Source of the DNA: Pontibacter amylolyticus
GTDB taxonomy: Bacteria > Bacteroidota > Bacteroidia > Cytophagales > Hymenobacteraceae
NCBI RefSeq assembly: GCF_014638845.1
Contig: NZ_BMFP01000001.1
Span: 457,337 to 521,336, forward strand
Direction of reading: 5' to 3'
Length of the DNA stretch: 64,000 nt
The notes under the pieces were generated by a model. The model searched no databases. It saw only the letters and a list, made by a program, of their open reading frames with translations, and was not told where the DNA came from. A program made the position numbers and the translations under genes. Positions 15,561 to 23,796 of this stretch are shown here, piece by piece (the stretch's first letter is position 1; each line of letters begins with the position of its first letter).

Positions 15561-17955
15561 ATTTCAGAACAGCCAGGGTGGCGCCGTCGCCTCCCCTTTC
15601 CTCGGCCTCGCTTGCCAGGCTGACCACTTCCGGCACCGAGTACAGGTAGTCACGCACCACCTGGCGCAGCACCCCGTTGCCCCGCCCATGTACGATCTTG
15701 ATCTCCGGTATACCCAGCATGATCGCCTCGTCCGTGAAGTTCATCACTTTGTTCAACGCATCCTCAGCATATTCGCCCCGGATGTCGATGGTAGAGCCAA
15801 AGTCGGCCATGCGCTGCGTGATGTTCATGCCACGGGTATAGCCTTCGGCCACTTCGGCTTTCTTTTGCTTCTTGGTCTGCGCCTCGGCACGTTCCAGGTT
15901 CTCCACCTTCACGATCGTCTTCAGGCCACCGAAAAGTACCTCGGCTGTTTTGCCTTTTATACCTACAATCTCGCCTACCGAGTCCTGCCCGATCAGCGCC
16001 ACCGTATCCCCGGCCTTGAGCGGACCGCCGTTGCTGGCAACCCGTTTGTGAGCGGGACGTGGCTCCTCTTTGCGCACCTGCTCGGTGGCAAACTCTTCGA
16101 GCTCGCGACGGGCCTGCTTGGTCTGCTCCTTTTCGGCCTGGCTTTGCTTGATCTGCTGGATGGTCGCTTCGATCTTCTGGTTAGCATCCTTCAGCAGGAG
16201 TTTGGCCTTGCCTTTGGCTTCGCGCATCACATCCTGCTTGCTCTCCTCCAGGAAGTTCTTCAGGTCGGTATACTCCTTCACGTTGCGCTTCAGCTTCAGC
16301 TCCAGCGCAGTAGCTTCTTTCAGCTTCTTCTCCAGTTCCTGCTTTTCTGTTTCCAATTCTTCCAAAAGGCGGTCGTAGCGGATCTTGTCCTTACCTACCA
16401 GACTGCTGGCCTTGTCCACGATGTGCTTTGGCAAACCGATCTTACGGGCAATCTCAATGGCAAAAGATGAACCCGGTTTGCCGATCTCCAACTGATAGAG
16501 TGGCTGCAGGTTTTTGTGGTCGTAGCGCATGGCACCGTTCACAATGCCCGGCGTGCGCTCGGCGAAGTTCTTCAGGTTGGTATAGTGCGTCGTGATCACG
16601 CCAAACACCTTACTGTCGTTCAGGTTCTGCAGCACGGCCTCGGCAATAGCGCCACCCAGCACCGGCTCCGTACCTGTACCAAATTCGTCTATCAATACCA
16701 AACTCTTGTTGTCGGCCACCGTCACGAATTTCTTCATGTTGGTGAGGTGCGAACTATACGTACTCAGGTCGTTTTCAATGGACTGCTCGTCGCCAATGTC
16801 GATGAATATGTCGTGGAAGATGCCGGCCTCCGAATTATCTCCCACAGGTATAAGCATGCCAGTCTGCAGCATGTACTGCACCAGGCCCACCGTTTTCAAA
16901 CTAACGGACTTACCGCCGGCGTTCGGACCGGAAATCAGCAGGATGCGCTGCTCGCGGGTCAGCTCCAGGTCCATTGGCACCGTTGGTTTGCCCAAAGCCC
17001 GATGCGACAGGTATAGCAAAGGGTGAATGGCTTGTTTCCAGGCGATATGCGGGTACTTGTGCAGCTTCGGCATCGTGGCCTCGACGCGACGCGCGAAGGC
17101 CGCCTTGGCCCGGATAAAATCCAGCAGGCCCAGGTATTGGTACGCTTTGCGCAGCTCCGGTATAAAGTTGCGCAGGGTGTTGGTCAGCCCTATCAGGATG
17201 CGGATCAGTTCGCGGTGGTAGGCGTTCTCGAGGTCCTTGATGTCGTTGTTGAGTTCGAAGATAGACTCCGGCTCAATGTAGACCGTCTGGCCCGTGTTCG
17301 ACTCGTCGTGGATCAGGCCTTTGATGCGGCGCTTGTGCTCGGCAATGACAGGTATAACCAGACGACCGCCGCGAATGGTTGGCTCGGCATCGCCGGGTGT
17401 CCAGCCTTCGTTCTTGGCGTGGCGCATGATGGAGCTGATCGTTTTGCGCAGTTGTCCTTGCTGCGCGATCAGGTCGCGCTTGTAGCGCTGCAATTCAGGC
17501 GAGGCATCGTCGCGCACGGCACCGGCATCGTCCACCACTTTGTCGAGGGCGGCGATCAGGGAGCGCTCAACCATTACATTGGCACCCAGGGCTTTCAGGG
17601 CTTCAAATTTGCCCTCTTCGGTGCTGGAGATGAAACGCTGCGAGTCGCGTATGGTACGCAGAGACATTTTGATCTCAAAGAAAGCCTGCACTTCCAGGAA
17701 GGTACCCGGTATGGCGGCGCGGTCGAGGTAGGCGGTTACGTCAAAATAGTGCTGCAGCGGAATCTCGGCGTCGGACTCGAGCAGTTGCTTGAACTCGTTC
17801 GTTTGTTCTAACAGGCGCTGAACCAGGTCGTGGCGGTTCAGGAACGTCATGCGGCTGACGAACTGCCGGCCGAGTGGGCTCAGGCAAAGTTCCGAAAGCA
17901 TGTCGCGTACCTGCGCAAAGCCAATTTTTATTTCAAAGTTATCTGGATAGATCAA
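15559..17955 (-). CDS. mutS2: Endonuclease MutS2
   Basis: MutS2 suppresses homologous recombination and, in some bacteria, splits collided ribosomes. The 798-aa protein has the MutS core and lever regions (1-310), an ABC-type ATPase with Walker A GPNAGGKS and DEFGTGTEP (Walker B), a long coiled coil (about 510-640) and a C-terminal Smr nuclease domain (about 720-798) with IDIRGEYAEDAL and HGRGNGVLR. The last motif replaces the more usual HGKGTG with HGRGNG. A TAAATTTG box on the minus strand at 17978-17985 is a likely -7 element. Confidence 0.95.
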   Translation of the reverse strand: MIYPDNFEIKIGFAQVRDMLSELCLSPLGRQFVSRMTFLNRHDLVQRLLEQTNEFKQLLESDAEIPLQHYFDVTAYLDRAAIPGTFLEVQAFFEIKMSLRTIRDSQRFISSTEEGKFEALKALGANVMVERSLIAALDKVVDDAGAVRDDASPELQRYKRDLIAQQGQLRKTISSIMRHAKNEGWTPGDAEPTIRGGRLVIPVIAEHKRRIKGLIHDESNTGQTVYIEPESIFELNNDIKDLENAYHRELIRILIGLTNTLRNFIPELRKAYQYLGLLDFIRAKAAFARRVEATMPKLHKYPHIAWKQAIHPLLYLSHRALGKPTVPMDLELTREQRILLISGPNAGGKSVSLKTVGLVQYMLQTGMLIPVGDNSEAGIFHDIFIDIGDEQSIENDLSTYSSHLTNMKKFVTVADNKSLVLIDEFGTGTEPVLGGAIAEAVLQNLNDSKVFGVITTHYTNLKNFAERTPGIVNGAMRYDHKNLQPLYQLEIGKPGSSFAIEIARKIGLPKHIVDKASSLVGKDKIRYDRLLEELETEKQELEKKLKEATALELKLKRNVKEYTDLKNFLEESKQDVMREAKGKAKLLLKDANQKIEATIQQIKQSQAEKEQTKQARRELEEFATEQVRKEEPRPAHKRVASNGGPLKAGDTVALIGQDSVGEIVGIKGKTAEVLFGGLKTIVKVENLERAEAQTKKQKKAEVAEGYTRGMNITQRMADFGSTIDIRGEYAEDALNKVMNFTDEAIMLGIPEIKIVHGRGNGVLRQVVRDYLYSVPEVVSLASEAEERGGDGATLAVLK

Positions 17956-18359
17956 TTGTTATCTCTTAGATTTAGGGCAAATTTAGCACAATATAACATC
18001 TAAAGGTGCTGCTTTCGTTCGTTTTTCGGCGTATCAAGTAGCAGGTATCACGTAACACGACTCCTCTAGGAAAGACTTAACAAATGATAGCAGTACGTTA
18101 AACCATGTTGACTGATTGGCGTTGCACTTTGTCAGAGTAGAATGATGCCAAGTACTTGCGTGGTTTTGCGCGGCCTGCCGCTTATTCAGAAAAGCCAGTG
18201 CACGATTCGGCAGGACTTTGTGAACGATTGCCGATGAACGATTCGGCCAGGTCGCGACCTAGTCCTACAAGGAAACGGTCATGCTAATCACATCATTACT
18301 ATGTATTATCGCTGCACATTAACTTTTTAACTTTCTAACTTCTCAACTTTCTAACTTAC
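17956..18359. other. Intergenic region between mutS2 and a YhcH gene, rich in short repeats
   Basis: No gene is supported. It holds a TAAATTTG box for mutS2 (17978-17985, minus), a member of the TATCACGTA repeat family (18027-18065), three ACGATT-based words (18201-18248) next to the 12-bp palindrome AGGTCGCGACCT (18249-18260), and TTAACTTTCTAACTT-type tandem repeats (18318-18358) directly before the downstream ATG. Confidence 0.6.
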
Positions 18360-18818
18360 ATGGTTCTCGACAAACTCTCCAACGCCGCACGCTATACCTG
18401 CATGCACCCGCTTTTTGCAAAGGCTTTTCAATTCTTGCAGGAAGCTGACCTGATGACGCTTCCGCTTGGACAGAAAGCGATTGTGGGCAAAGACCTCTTT
18501 GCTATCATCTCCGAAGGCAGCGGAATACCTGAGAAAGACGCTAAAATAGAGGTGCACCGCAAGTACATCGACATCCAGTATGTGATGGAAGGCACCGACC
18601 ACATGGGCTGGCGCGACCTGGCGCTGTGCAGCGAGCCAAACGACCCGTATACCGACGAGCGCGACGCGGCCTTCTTCCCAGACAAGCCTGCCTTCTGGTT
18701 CGATGTGCCGGCTGGTTCATTCACGATTTTCTTCCCTGACGATGCCCATGCCGCGATGATCACCGAGGAAAATGTGAGGAAGGTGGTGCTGAAGATTGCC
18801 GTGCAGCCTCAGGCATGA
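18360..18818 (+). CDS. YhcH/YjgK/YiaL family protein (DUF386)
   Basis: The 152-aa cupin-like protein matches the YhcH/YjgK/YiaL family: KIEVHRKYIDIQYVMEGTDHMGW and FTIFFPDDAHAAMI carry the conserved H-x-K-x-x-D-x-Q and P-x-D-x-H groups that bind metal. Relatives sit in sialic-acid and sugar-acid operons and include EbgC, the small subunit of an evolved beta-galactosidase. No sugar operon is present here, so the substrate is open. It overlaps no neighbour; the next gene starts 72 bp on. Confidence 0.85.
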   Translation: MVLDKLSNAARYTCMHPLFAKAFQFLQEADLMTLPLGQKAIVGKDLFAIISEGSGIPEKDAKIEVHRKYIDIQYVMEGTDHMGWRDLALCSEPNDPYTDERDAAFFPDKPAFWFDVPAGSFTIFFPDDAHAAMITEENVRKVVLKIAVQPQA

Positions 18819-18889
18819 TCCTGACAGCTCTACGGACTCGAACCCGGAAAACGATTACGCTCGTTCAAAAGCTCATAAGACCAATACCC

Positions 18890-19858
18890 ATGAAATACCT
18901 ATACAGCCTTTTGCTTGTAGCGGTGCTGTTTTCCTGTACCCAACCTGCTAGCACCAGTCAGACTCCTGAAAGTAAAATACAGGCCAGCGACGGGGAGCAG
19001 TTCTATACTCTCAATGGCATTAAACATTGGGTTAAAGTTAAAGGGAGTCAAAACAGTACTACCCCCATTGTCATCGTGCATGGTGGCCCGGGTGGCAACC
19101 AGTATAACTTTGAAAGGACAATAGGGCCAAAGATCGAGTCTTTTGCCACCGTGGTATATTACGAACAGCGTGGAAGCGGAAGGAGTGAAGCACCCGAGGA
19201 TCCGAACGACTATCTGCTGCAAACTCTCATCAGCGACCTGGACCAGTTGAGAGAAACTCTGGGAGTGCAGAAAATGACCTTACTCGGGTACTCGTTTGGG
19301 GCAGAATTGGCCTTGCGATATGCCATTGCGCATCCAGAGCGTGTGGAAAAACTGATCTTATCTTCGCCTGCCGAATTATCGAAAGCAAACATGCTGGTGC
19401 AGATGCAGGGCTTTTATGCCATTGGCGACAGTACACTCAAAGCGGATTTGGAGCAGATCTTAAAAGACACGACATCGATAGAAGACAAGTATGGAAGGGT
19501 TTGGGATTTAAGCTCTTCTGAGGTAGTCGACCGGTTCCTGTTCCTGAATCCTGAACTGGCTCAGAAAAACAGGCAATTGTGGCAGGAAAGCAAGCTGAAG
19601 AATACAGGTCTGATGGCCAAGGTATACATCAAGCACAATAAAGCCGACCTGGTAGAGAAAGCTTCGGGTTTGAAAACACCAACGCTGATCATTAGTGGCG
19701 TGCATGACAAAAACGGCGGTTTACACACGGGCCTTGCCCTGAAGCAGGTGTTAAGCAACAGCGTCATCAAGTTGTATGAAAACAGTGCGCACTTCCCGGA
19801 CATGGAGGAAGAAGACCGCTTTGCCGCGGATGTTAAGATATTTACCCAAGAGAAATAA
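18890..19858 (+). CDS. Alpha/beta-hydrolase lipoprotein (prolyl-aminopeptidase-like)
   Basis: I start at ATG 18890 (322 aa) because MKYLYSLLLVAVLFSC is a lipoprotein signal (Cys16). The mature enzyme shows the oxyanion motif HGGPGG, the YYEQRGSGRS element typical of proline iminopeptidases, the nucleophile elbow GYSFGAE, and a likely acid and base in GVHDKNGG and ENSAHFPDME. Substrate preference for N-terminal proline is suggested by HGGPGG and RGSGRS but is not proven. It probably acts at the cell envelope. Confidence 0.85.
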   Translation: MKYLYSLLLVAVLFSCTQPASTSQTPESKIQASDGEQFYTLNGIKHWVKVKGSQNSTTPIVIVHGGPGGNQYNFERTIGPKIESFATVVYYEQRGSGRSEAPEDPNDYLLQTLISDLDQLRETLGVQKMTLLGYSFGAELALRYAIAHPERVEKLILSSPAELSKANMLVQMQGFYAIGDSTLKADLEQILKDTTSIEDKYGRVWDLSSSEVVDRFLFLNPELAQKNRQLWQESKLKNTGLMAKVYIKHNKADLVEKASGLKTPTLIISGVHDKNGGLHTGLALKQVLSNSVIKLYENSAHFPDMEEEDRFAADVKIFTQEK

Positions 19859-19893
19859 CTCTGATTCCCCTACCTTGACCACGTCAAAATAAA

Positions 19894-20988
19894 CTACCGC
19901 GTCAGCTCAAGCAGATCGCATACAAGTCTGTTCTCAGTCCTTAGTTGCGGAAACCGCTGCAGTTCCTCCAGAAAGCTCGTCAGCAGGAATGGGTTATCGG
20001 CCAGATTCGAGAAGCAGGCGATCAGCACATCGCTTTCAGGTATACGGATGACGAGGTTGCTGAAGCCGCTGGTGTTGCCGGTATGGTATAGCTCCAGCCC
20101 GCCTGAACTGCGCCTGCTGAAGAACCAACCCATGCCGTAGTAGCCGTCAGAGTAGCCGGGTATGGGCGTGTATACCTGTTCAAGCGCAGGTGCCATACCT
20201 GGCTGTTTGTTGAGCGCATGGTGCCAGCGCTGGTAATCCCGCACGGAGGTATAGATGCAGCCGTCGCCTTTGGTGGCCGTGCAGGTACCCTGGTCTGCCA
20301 GCACGATATCCCCCGTTTCTTTTCGGGCATAGCCCATCGCGCGTTCAGGTATAGCCTTGCCTTTTTCGTACAGCATGGTGTGGTTCATGCCCAGCGGCCC
20401 GAAGATCCGCTGCTGCAGAAAATTGGCAAAAGCTATACCTGACACCTGCTCCACCACCTGCGCCAGCAGCACGTAGCCGGTGTTGCTATACCTGTATTGG
20501 GTGCCGGGTGTGAAGTATGTTTTAACCTGCGAGGCAGCAATCGCCAGCACTTCCGCATCGCTGATCTGCCAGTCAGGCCGCTCCTCCACAAATTCCTCAT
20601 AATCAAGCAGACCGGAGGTATGGCAGAGCAAATGCCGCAGCGTGGCCTGCGTTCCTATACCTGCCGGAAATTCGGGAAAGAACTGCTGCAACGTATCGTC
20701 AAAAGACAAGCGTCCCTCCTGCTCCAGCAGCTGGATGCACATCGCCGTAAACTGCTTGCTCACCGAAGCCAGCCGGAAAGTAGTGTCCGGTGTAATCGGT
20801 TCGCCTGTAGACAGGTCAGCTATACCTATACCTCGTTCATAAAGCACCTCCCCTGCCACGGAAATCAAGAGCGCGGCGCCGGGTGCAACAGTTGTATAGG
20901 TAGCCTCGAGATGCGCATCCCAGGTATCCGTCCTTTGTCTCATTCGAGTGAACTTGCCATTATTTAACATAATTAAAGCACCAGGCAA
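19894..20988 (-). CDS. Serine hydrolase of the beta-lactamase/class C (PBP-like) family
   Basis: The 364-aa protein contains SVSK (Ser75-Lys78, the SxxK motif), YSN (in QYRYSNTGYVLL) and HTGNTSG (the KTG-equivalent box). These are the three active-site motifs of the class C beta-lactamase/esterase/DD-peptidase superfamily. No signal peptide is seen, so a cytoplasmic esterase or peptidase is more likely than a true beta-lactamase. The true start may be one of the Met codons a few residues in (MLNNGKF or MRQRTD). It carries nine AGGTATA/TATACCT words, the densest gene in the window. Confidence 0.85.
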   Translation of the reverse strand: MPGALIMLNNGKFTRMRQRTDTWDAHLEATYTTVAPGAALLISVAGEVLYERGIGIADLSTGEPITPDTTFRLASVSKQFTAMCIQLLEQEGRLSFDDTLQQFFPEFPAGIGTQATLRHLLCHTSGLLDYEEFVEERPDWQISDAEVLAIAASQVKTYFTPGTQYRYSNTGYVLLAQVVEQVSGIAFANFLQQRIFGPLGMNHTMLYEKGKAIPERAMGYARKETGDIVLADQGTCTATKGDGCIYTSVRDYQRWHHALNKQPGMAPALEQVYTPIPGYSDGYYGMGWFFSRRSSGGLELYHTGNTSGFSNLVIRIPESDVLIACFSNLADNPFLLTSFLEELQRFPQLRTENRLVCDLLELTR

Positions 20989-21009
20989 ATAAAGTAGGAA
21001 ACGTATACC

Positions 21010-21786
21010 TTAAAACTTCTCTTCCACACCCAGTCCAAACAAAGCGTAGTCATATTTAACCGGGTCTTGCGGATCGAAGGAACGCAAGTGATCGGTCAGT
21101 TCCTCGGCCGTTTGCCAGTCCATGCCCTTGCGGGTGATCAGGCCGAGGCGGCGGGCCACCCGCTCCACGTGCACATCGCAGGGACAGACCAGGTCGGCAG
21201 GCTGCATTGTGTGCCAGATGCCAAAGTCCACGCCGCCGTCAGCGGGACGCACCATCCAGCGCAGGTACATGTTCAGGCGTTTGCAGGCCGATTTGCGTGC
21301 CGGAGTGGAAATGTGCTTGCGAGTACGGTGCGGGGCATCCTCCAGACTAAACACCAGGTTGTGAAAATGCTCCAGCCGTTGCTTTTGCATCCTGACTTCG
21401 TTCCGTATACCTGTGAAAGCTGTCTCCAGGCTCTCGTGCTGCCCGTAGTACCACCGGAACCAATGGATCAGGTAGAGCAGGTCAGTGTCATTGAAAGTGC
21501 GGTGCTTGAACCCCAGGAAGCGGGGCAGGTCCTGCTCCTGGTGCTGCAGGATGAACTCGTGCGGGGCATTGTCCATCAGGTCCATCAGCTTCAGGCAGTT
21601 GTTGATGATGGTCTTGCGCTGCCCCCAGGCCAGGATGGCTGCAAAGAAACCGCTGATCTCGATGTCCTGCTTTTTGGTGAAGCGGTGCGGAATGGACACC
21701 GGGTCGTTCGGAATAAAGCTGGGCTGGTTGTAGCGGGCTACCCGGTCGTCGAGGAGGGCTTTGATCTGGGCGATGTCCTGTTTCAT
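21010..21786 (-). CDS. TIGR02757 family protein (HhH-GPD-like, DUF2400)
   Basis: Start chosen at ATG 21786 (MKQDIAQ; 258 aa), matching the family N-terminus better than the ATG 30 bp upstream. Diagnostic segments are FIPNDPVSIPHRF, DIEISGFFAAILAWGQR and VDFGIWHTMQPADLVCPCDVHVERVARRLGL, the last listed by its key P-x-DLVCP-x-D-x-H-x-x-R core. The family has a fold related to HhH-GPD DNA glycosylases, but no activity has been assigned that I know of. Confidence 0.9.
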   Translation of the reverse strand: MKQDIAQIKALLDDRVARYNQPSFIPNDPVSIPHRFTKKQDIEISGFFAAILAWGQRKTIINNCLKLMDLMDNAPHEFILQHQEQDLPRFLGFKHRTFNDTDLLYLIHWFRWYYGQHESLETAFTGIRNEVRMQKQRLEHFHNLVFSLEDAPHRTRKHISTPARKSACKRLNMYLRWMVRPADGGVDFGIWHTMQPADLVCPCDVHVERVARRLGLITRKGMDWQTAEELTDHLRSFDPQDPVKYDYALFGLGVEEKF

Positions 21787-21884
21787 GTGATTGGTACGAG
21801 AAATGGCGCCCTGCAAGTTAAGTAATCCGCAAGTCGCAGACTAGTTTGTAGTTGCTGTAACAGGTATAAAACGGGCAAAAACAA

Positions 21885-21914
21885 AAAAGCCCGGACATCG
21901 CTGCCCAGGCTTTT
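21885..21914 (-). terminator. Terminator downstream of the LysM gene
   Basis: On the minus strand AAAAGCC and GGCTTTT arms (with a GG/CC extension and a central loop) are followed by T residues, 20 bp after the LysM gene stop. Confidence 0.6.
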
Positions 21915-21933
21915 CCTTTATCGCTATACCTGC

Positions 21934-22920
21934 TTAAGGCATATAAGACAATTCTACGCGGAACTTCTGGTCGATGGCGCCCAGTTTCTGGCAGGCCTTC
22001 TTAGACAGACGCACCACCACGTTGTTGTTCTCACTTGTGTTCGGCAGTTTACCGATCACGCGCACATATACCACCTGGTCGTTCATGGCGTTTTTCACCT
22101 GCATGATCGTGCCAACCGGGGCTGACTTGTGCAGCGCCAGGTATTTGTTCGTGTCTGCTTTCGGGTCGATCATTTCGGCCATACCTGTCTCGAGGATCTT
22201 CTTGGCACCGGATACAGAGTCTACTGCCTCATCGTCATCGTCATTCTTAACGCTGGTAGCAGGTGCCGGCGTGGCAGGCTGCGGGGTCAGCACGACGTGT
22301 GTATTGGTTGGGGTAGTGGTAGCGGCTACAGCCTCCGTAGAAGCCACTGCTGTTTCGGTTACCTTGTCTTTTGCAATCTCATCATCCGTCTCGCTCACGT
22401 AGATCGGGTTTTTGGAAGGAACCGGCTGGCCTTTGCCTACGATCAGCAAAGCGCCTACGCTGATCGTGTTATCCGGCAGGTTGTTCCAACGCTTGATGTC
22501 ATCCACTTTCACGGCGTGCATGCGTGAGATCGAGTACAGCGTCTGCTGCGGCTCTACCTGGTGCAGCTTCTCGCCACGGCTGTTGACAGTGAAGGTACGG
22601 TTGCTGGCCGTGCCTGCAGCAGGAGCCTGCTTAACAGCGGGAGGTGCTGCGGCGTACTTACGCGGAATCAGCACCAGCTGGCCGACGTTGATGGTGGTTT
22701 CTACGGATGGGTTGGAGTCCACAATCTGGGCCACGGACACGCCATACTTTCTGGAAAGGGCGTAAAGCGTTTCTTTTGGCTCTACGCGGTGCTGCACGTA
22801 TACCTTACCGTTCTTACGCTCCACACCAACCGAGTCGCGCAGGGCAACCAGGTCGAAGGCTGAAGCCGAAATAGGAAGCAGCGGTATTGCTACAAGGGCG
22901 ATAAGTAAAATTCGGATCAT
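21934..22920 (-). CDS. Secreted LysM protein with a C-terminal double-psi beta-barrel-like domain
   Basis: The 328-aa product starts with a signal peptide (to about residue 21) and has two LysM domains (about 41-87 and 116-162; VEPKETLYALSRKYGVSVAQI and VEPQQTLYSISRMHAV). A Thr/Ala/Pro-rich linker with an acidic cluster (DDDDEAVDS) follows, then a C-terminal domain with MQVKNAMNDQVVYVRVIGKLP and VVRLSKKACQKLGA, resembling the RlpA-type barrel. It should bind peptidoglycan in the periplasm. Lytic activity is not shown by the sequence. Confidence 0.85.
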   Translation of the reverse strand: MIRILLIALVAIPLLPISASAFDLVALRDSVGVERKNGKVYVQHRVEPKETLYALSRKYGVSVAQIVDSNPSVETTINVGQLVLIPRKYAAAPPAVKQAPAAGTASNRTFTVNSRGEKLHQVEPQQTLYSISRMHAVKVDDIKRWNNLPDNTISVGALLIVGKGQPVPSKNPIYVSETDDEIAKDKVTETAVASTEAVAATTTPTNTHVVLTPQPATPAPATSVKNDDDDEAVDSVSGAKKILETGMAEMIDPKADTNKYLALHKSAPVGTIMQVKNAMNDQVVYVRVIGKLPNTSENNNVVVRLSKKACQKLGAIDQKFRVELSYMP

Positions 22921-22941
22921 AGCTAAAAGTCGAACTAAAAA

Positions 22942-23712
22942 TTAAAGAGAATATGCCTTCAAGGTTGTTTTGTTTTGCACGAAATACAAACTGCGCATAA
23001 AGATAAAAAAAGTATCTGAACCTACGCCATCCATTGCACCTGCAAGTAACTCATTTAAGTGCAAAAAACCATTTAAATCAAAAACAGCCAGAAAATTATC
23101 TAACTTATTTTCACCCGTCTTCCGGTAATAGCTCACTACCAGCCAGGTGTCCGTCTCGGCATACTCAAGGACGTTTACAGGCTCACAATCAAGCTCCTGC
23201 ACCAGAAAATCGTGTACCTGTTGGTAGTAAGTTTCCCCCTCGCGGTACAAGTGCGGGTACTGCACCGCCCCAAATCGGACTTTGTGGTAGCGCTGCACCC
23301 GATCGGCCGCCTCTTTTTGAGTGATATCGTTTCGAATGGTTTTACCGTAACCGCTTTCCAGCAGAACCAGTTCCCCACCCTGCTGACTAATATTGGAAAC
23401 CAACAAACCTCGCTCTTCTATCCCGTAAAAGGCCAGTTCGGGCTGCTGCCACAACGCTATACCTGAGTCAGCCGCAAAGGCCCGTATGCCTTTGTGCTGC
23501 CCCAGTTTGCGGTCGCCGTAGCCGTGCAGGTATAGCACCCGGTCGTGCACATCTTCAAGCCCCATCCACCAGGTGTTAGGATCGGGCAGTTTCAGCTCCA
23601 GCAGCTGCCCAGCGGGCAGGCGCAAGGTATAGAAGCGGGCCTGCAGCAGGTCGGCGTCACGCACCTCCAGCGTCAGCCAGCCGCCGGGAGCGTCGAGGCG
23701 GATGCGCCACAC
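22942..23712 (-). CDS. DUF4905 family protein, start uncertain
   Basis: About 256 aa in the conservative call, which begins at a GTG (23712). The reading frame continues upstream in coding-like fashion for at least 13 codons (LSLLFKYDFEAP before VWRIRLDAPGG) to a stop at 23775, yet contains no ATG, GTG or TTG. The family normally begins with such an F-x-Y/F...WR segment, so the real start may be a rare ATT (23751) or ATC (23760). WWMGLEDVHDRVLYLHGYGDRKLGQHKG fits DUF4905 (listed by its HGY and G-x-H-KG core). Function unknown. Confidence 0.75.
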   Translation of the reverse strand: MWRIRLDAPGGWLTLEVRDADLLQARFYTLRLPAGQLLELKLPDPNTWWMGLEDVHDRVLYLHGYGDRKLGQHKGIRAFAADSGIALWQQPELAFYGIEERGLLVSNISQQGGELVLLESGYGKTIRNDITQKEAADRVQRYHKVRFGAVQYPHLYREGETYYQQVHDFLVQELDCEPVNVLEYAETDTWLVVSYYRKTGENKLDNFLAVFDLNGFLHLNELLAGAMDGVGSDTFFIFMRSLYFVQNKTTLKAYSL

Positions 23713-23796
23713 GGGCGCCTCAAAATCGTATTTAAAAAGTAAGGAAAGAATAAGCGGGATTTTTTTAGTATCTTATTTCCGATTAAGCCCAAATGT

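Noticed and set aside
15688..16470. 260-codon open frame opposite mutS2 (and a similar one at 17023-17811)
   Set aside because: Leucine/glutamine-rich antisense of the MutS2 coiled coil and lever; no domain; MutS2 motifs are unambiguous on the other strand.
19894..20988. True beta-lactamase (resistance gene)
   Set aside because: SVSK, YSN and HTG motifs are shared with esterases and DD-peptidases; there is no signal peptide, so periplasmic beta-lactam hydrolysis is unlikely.
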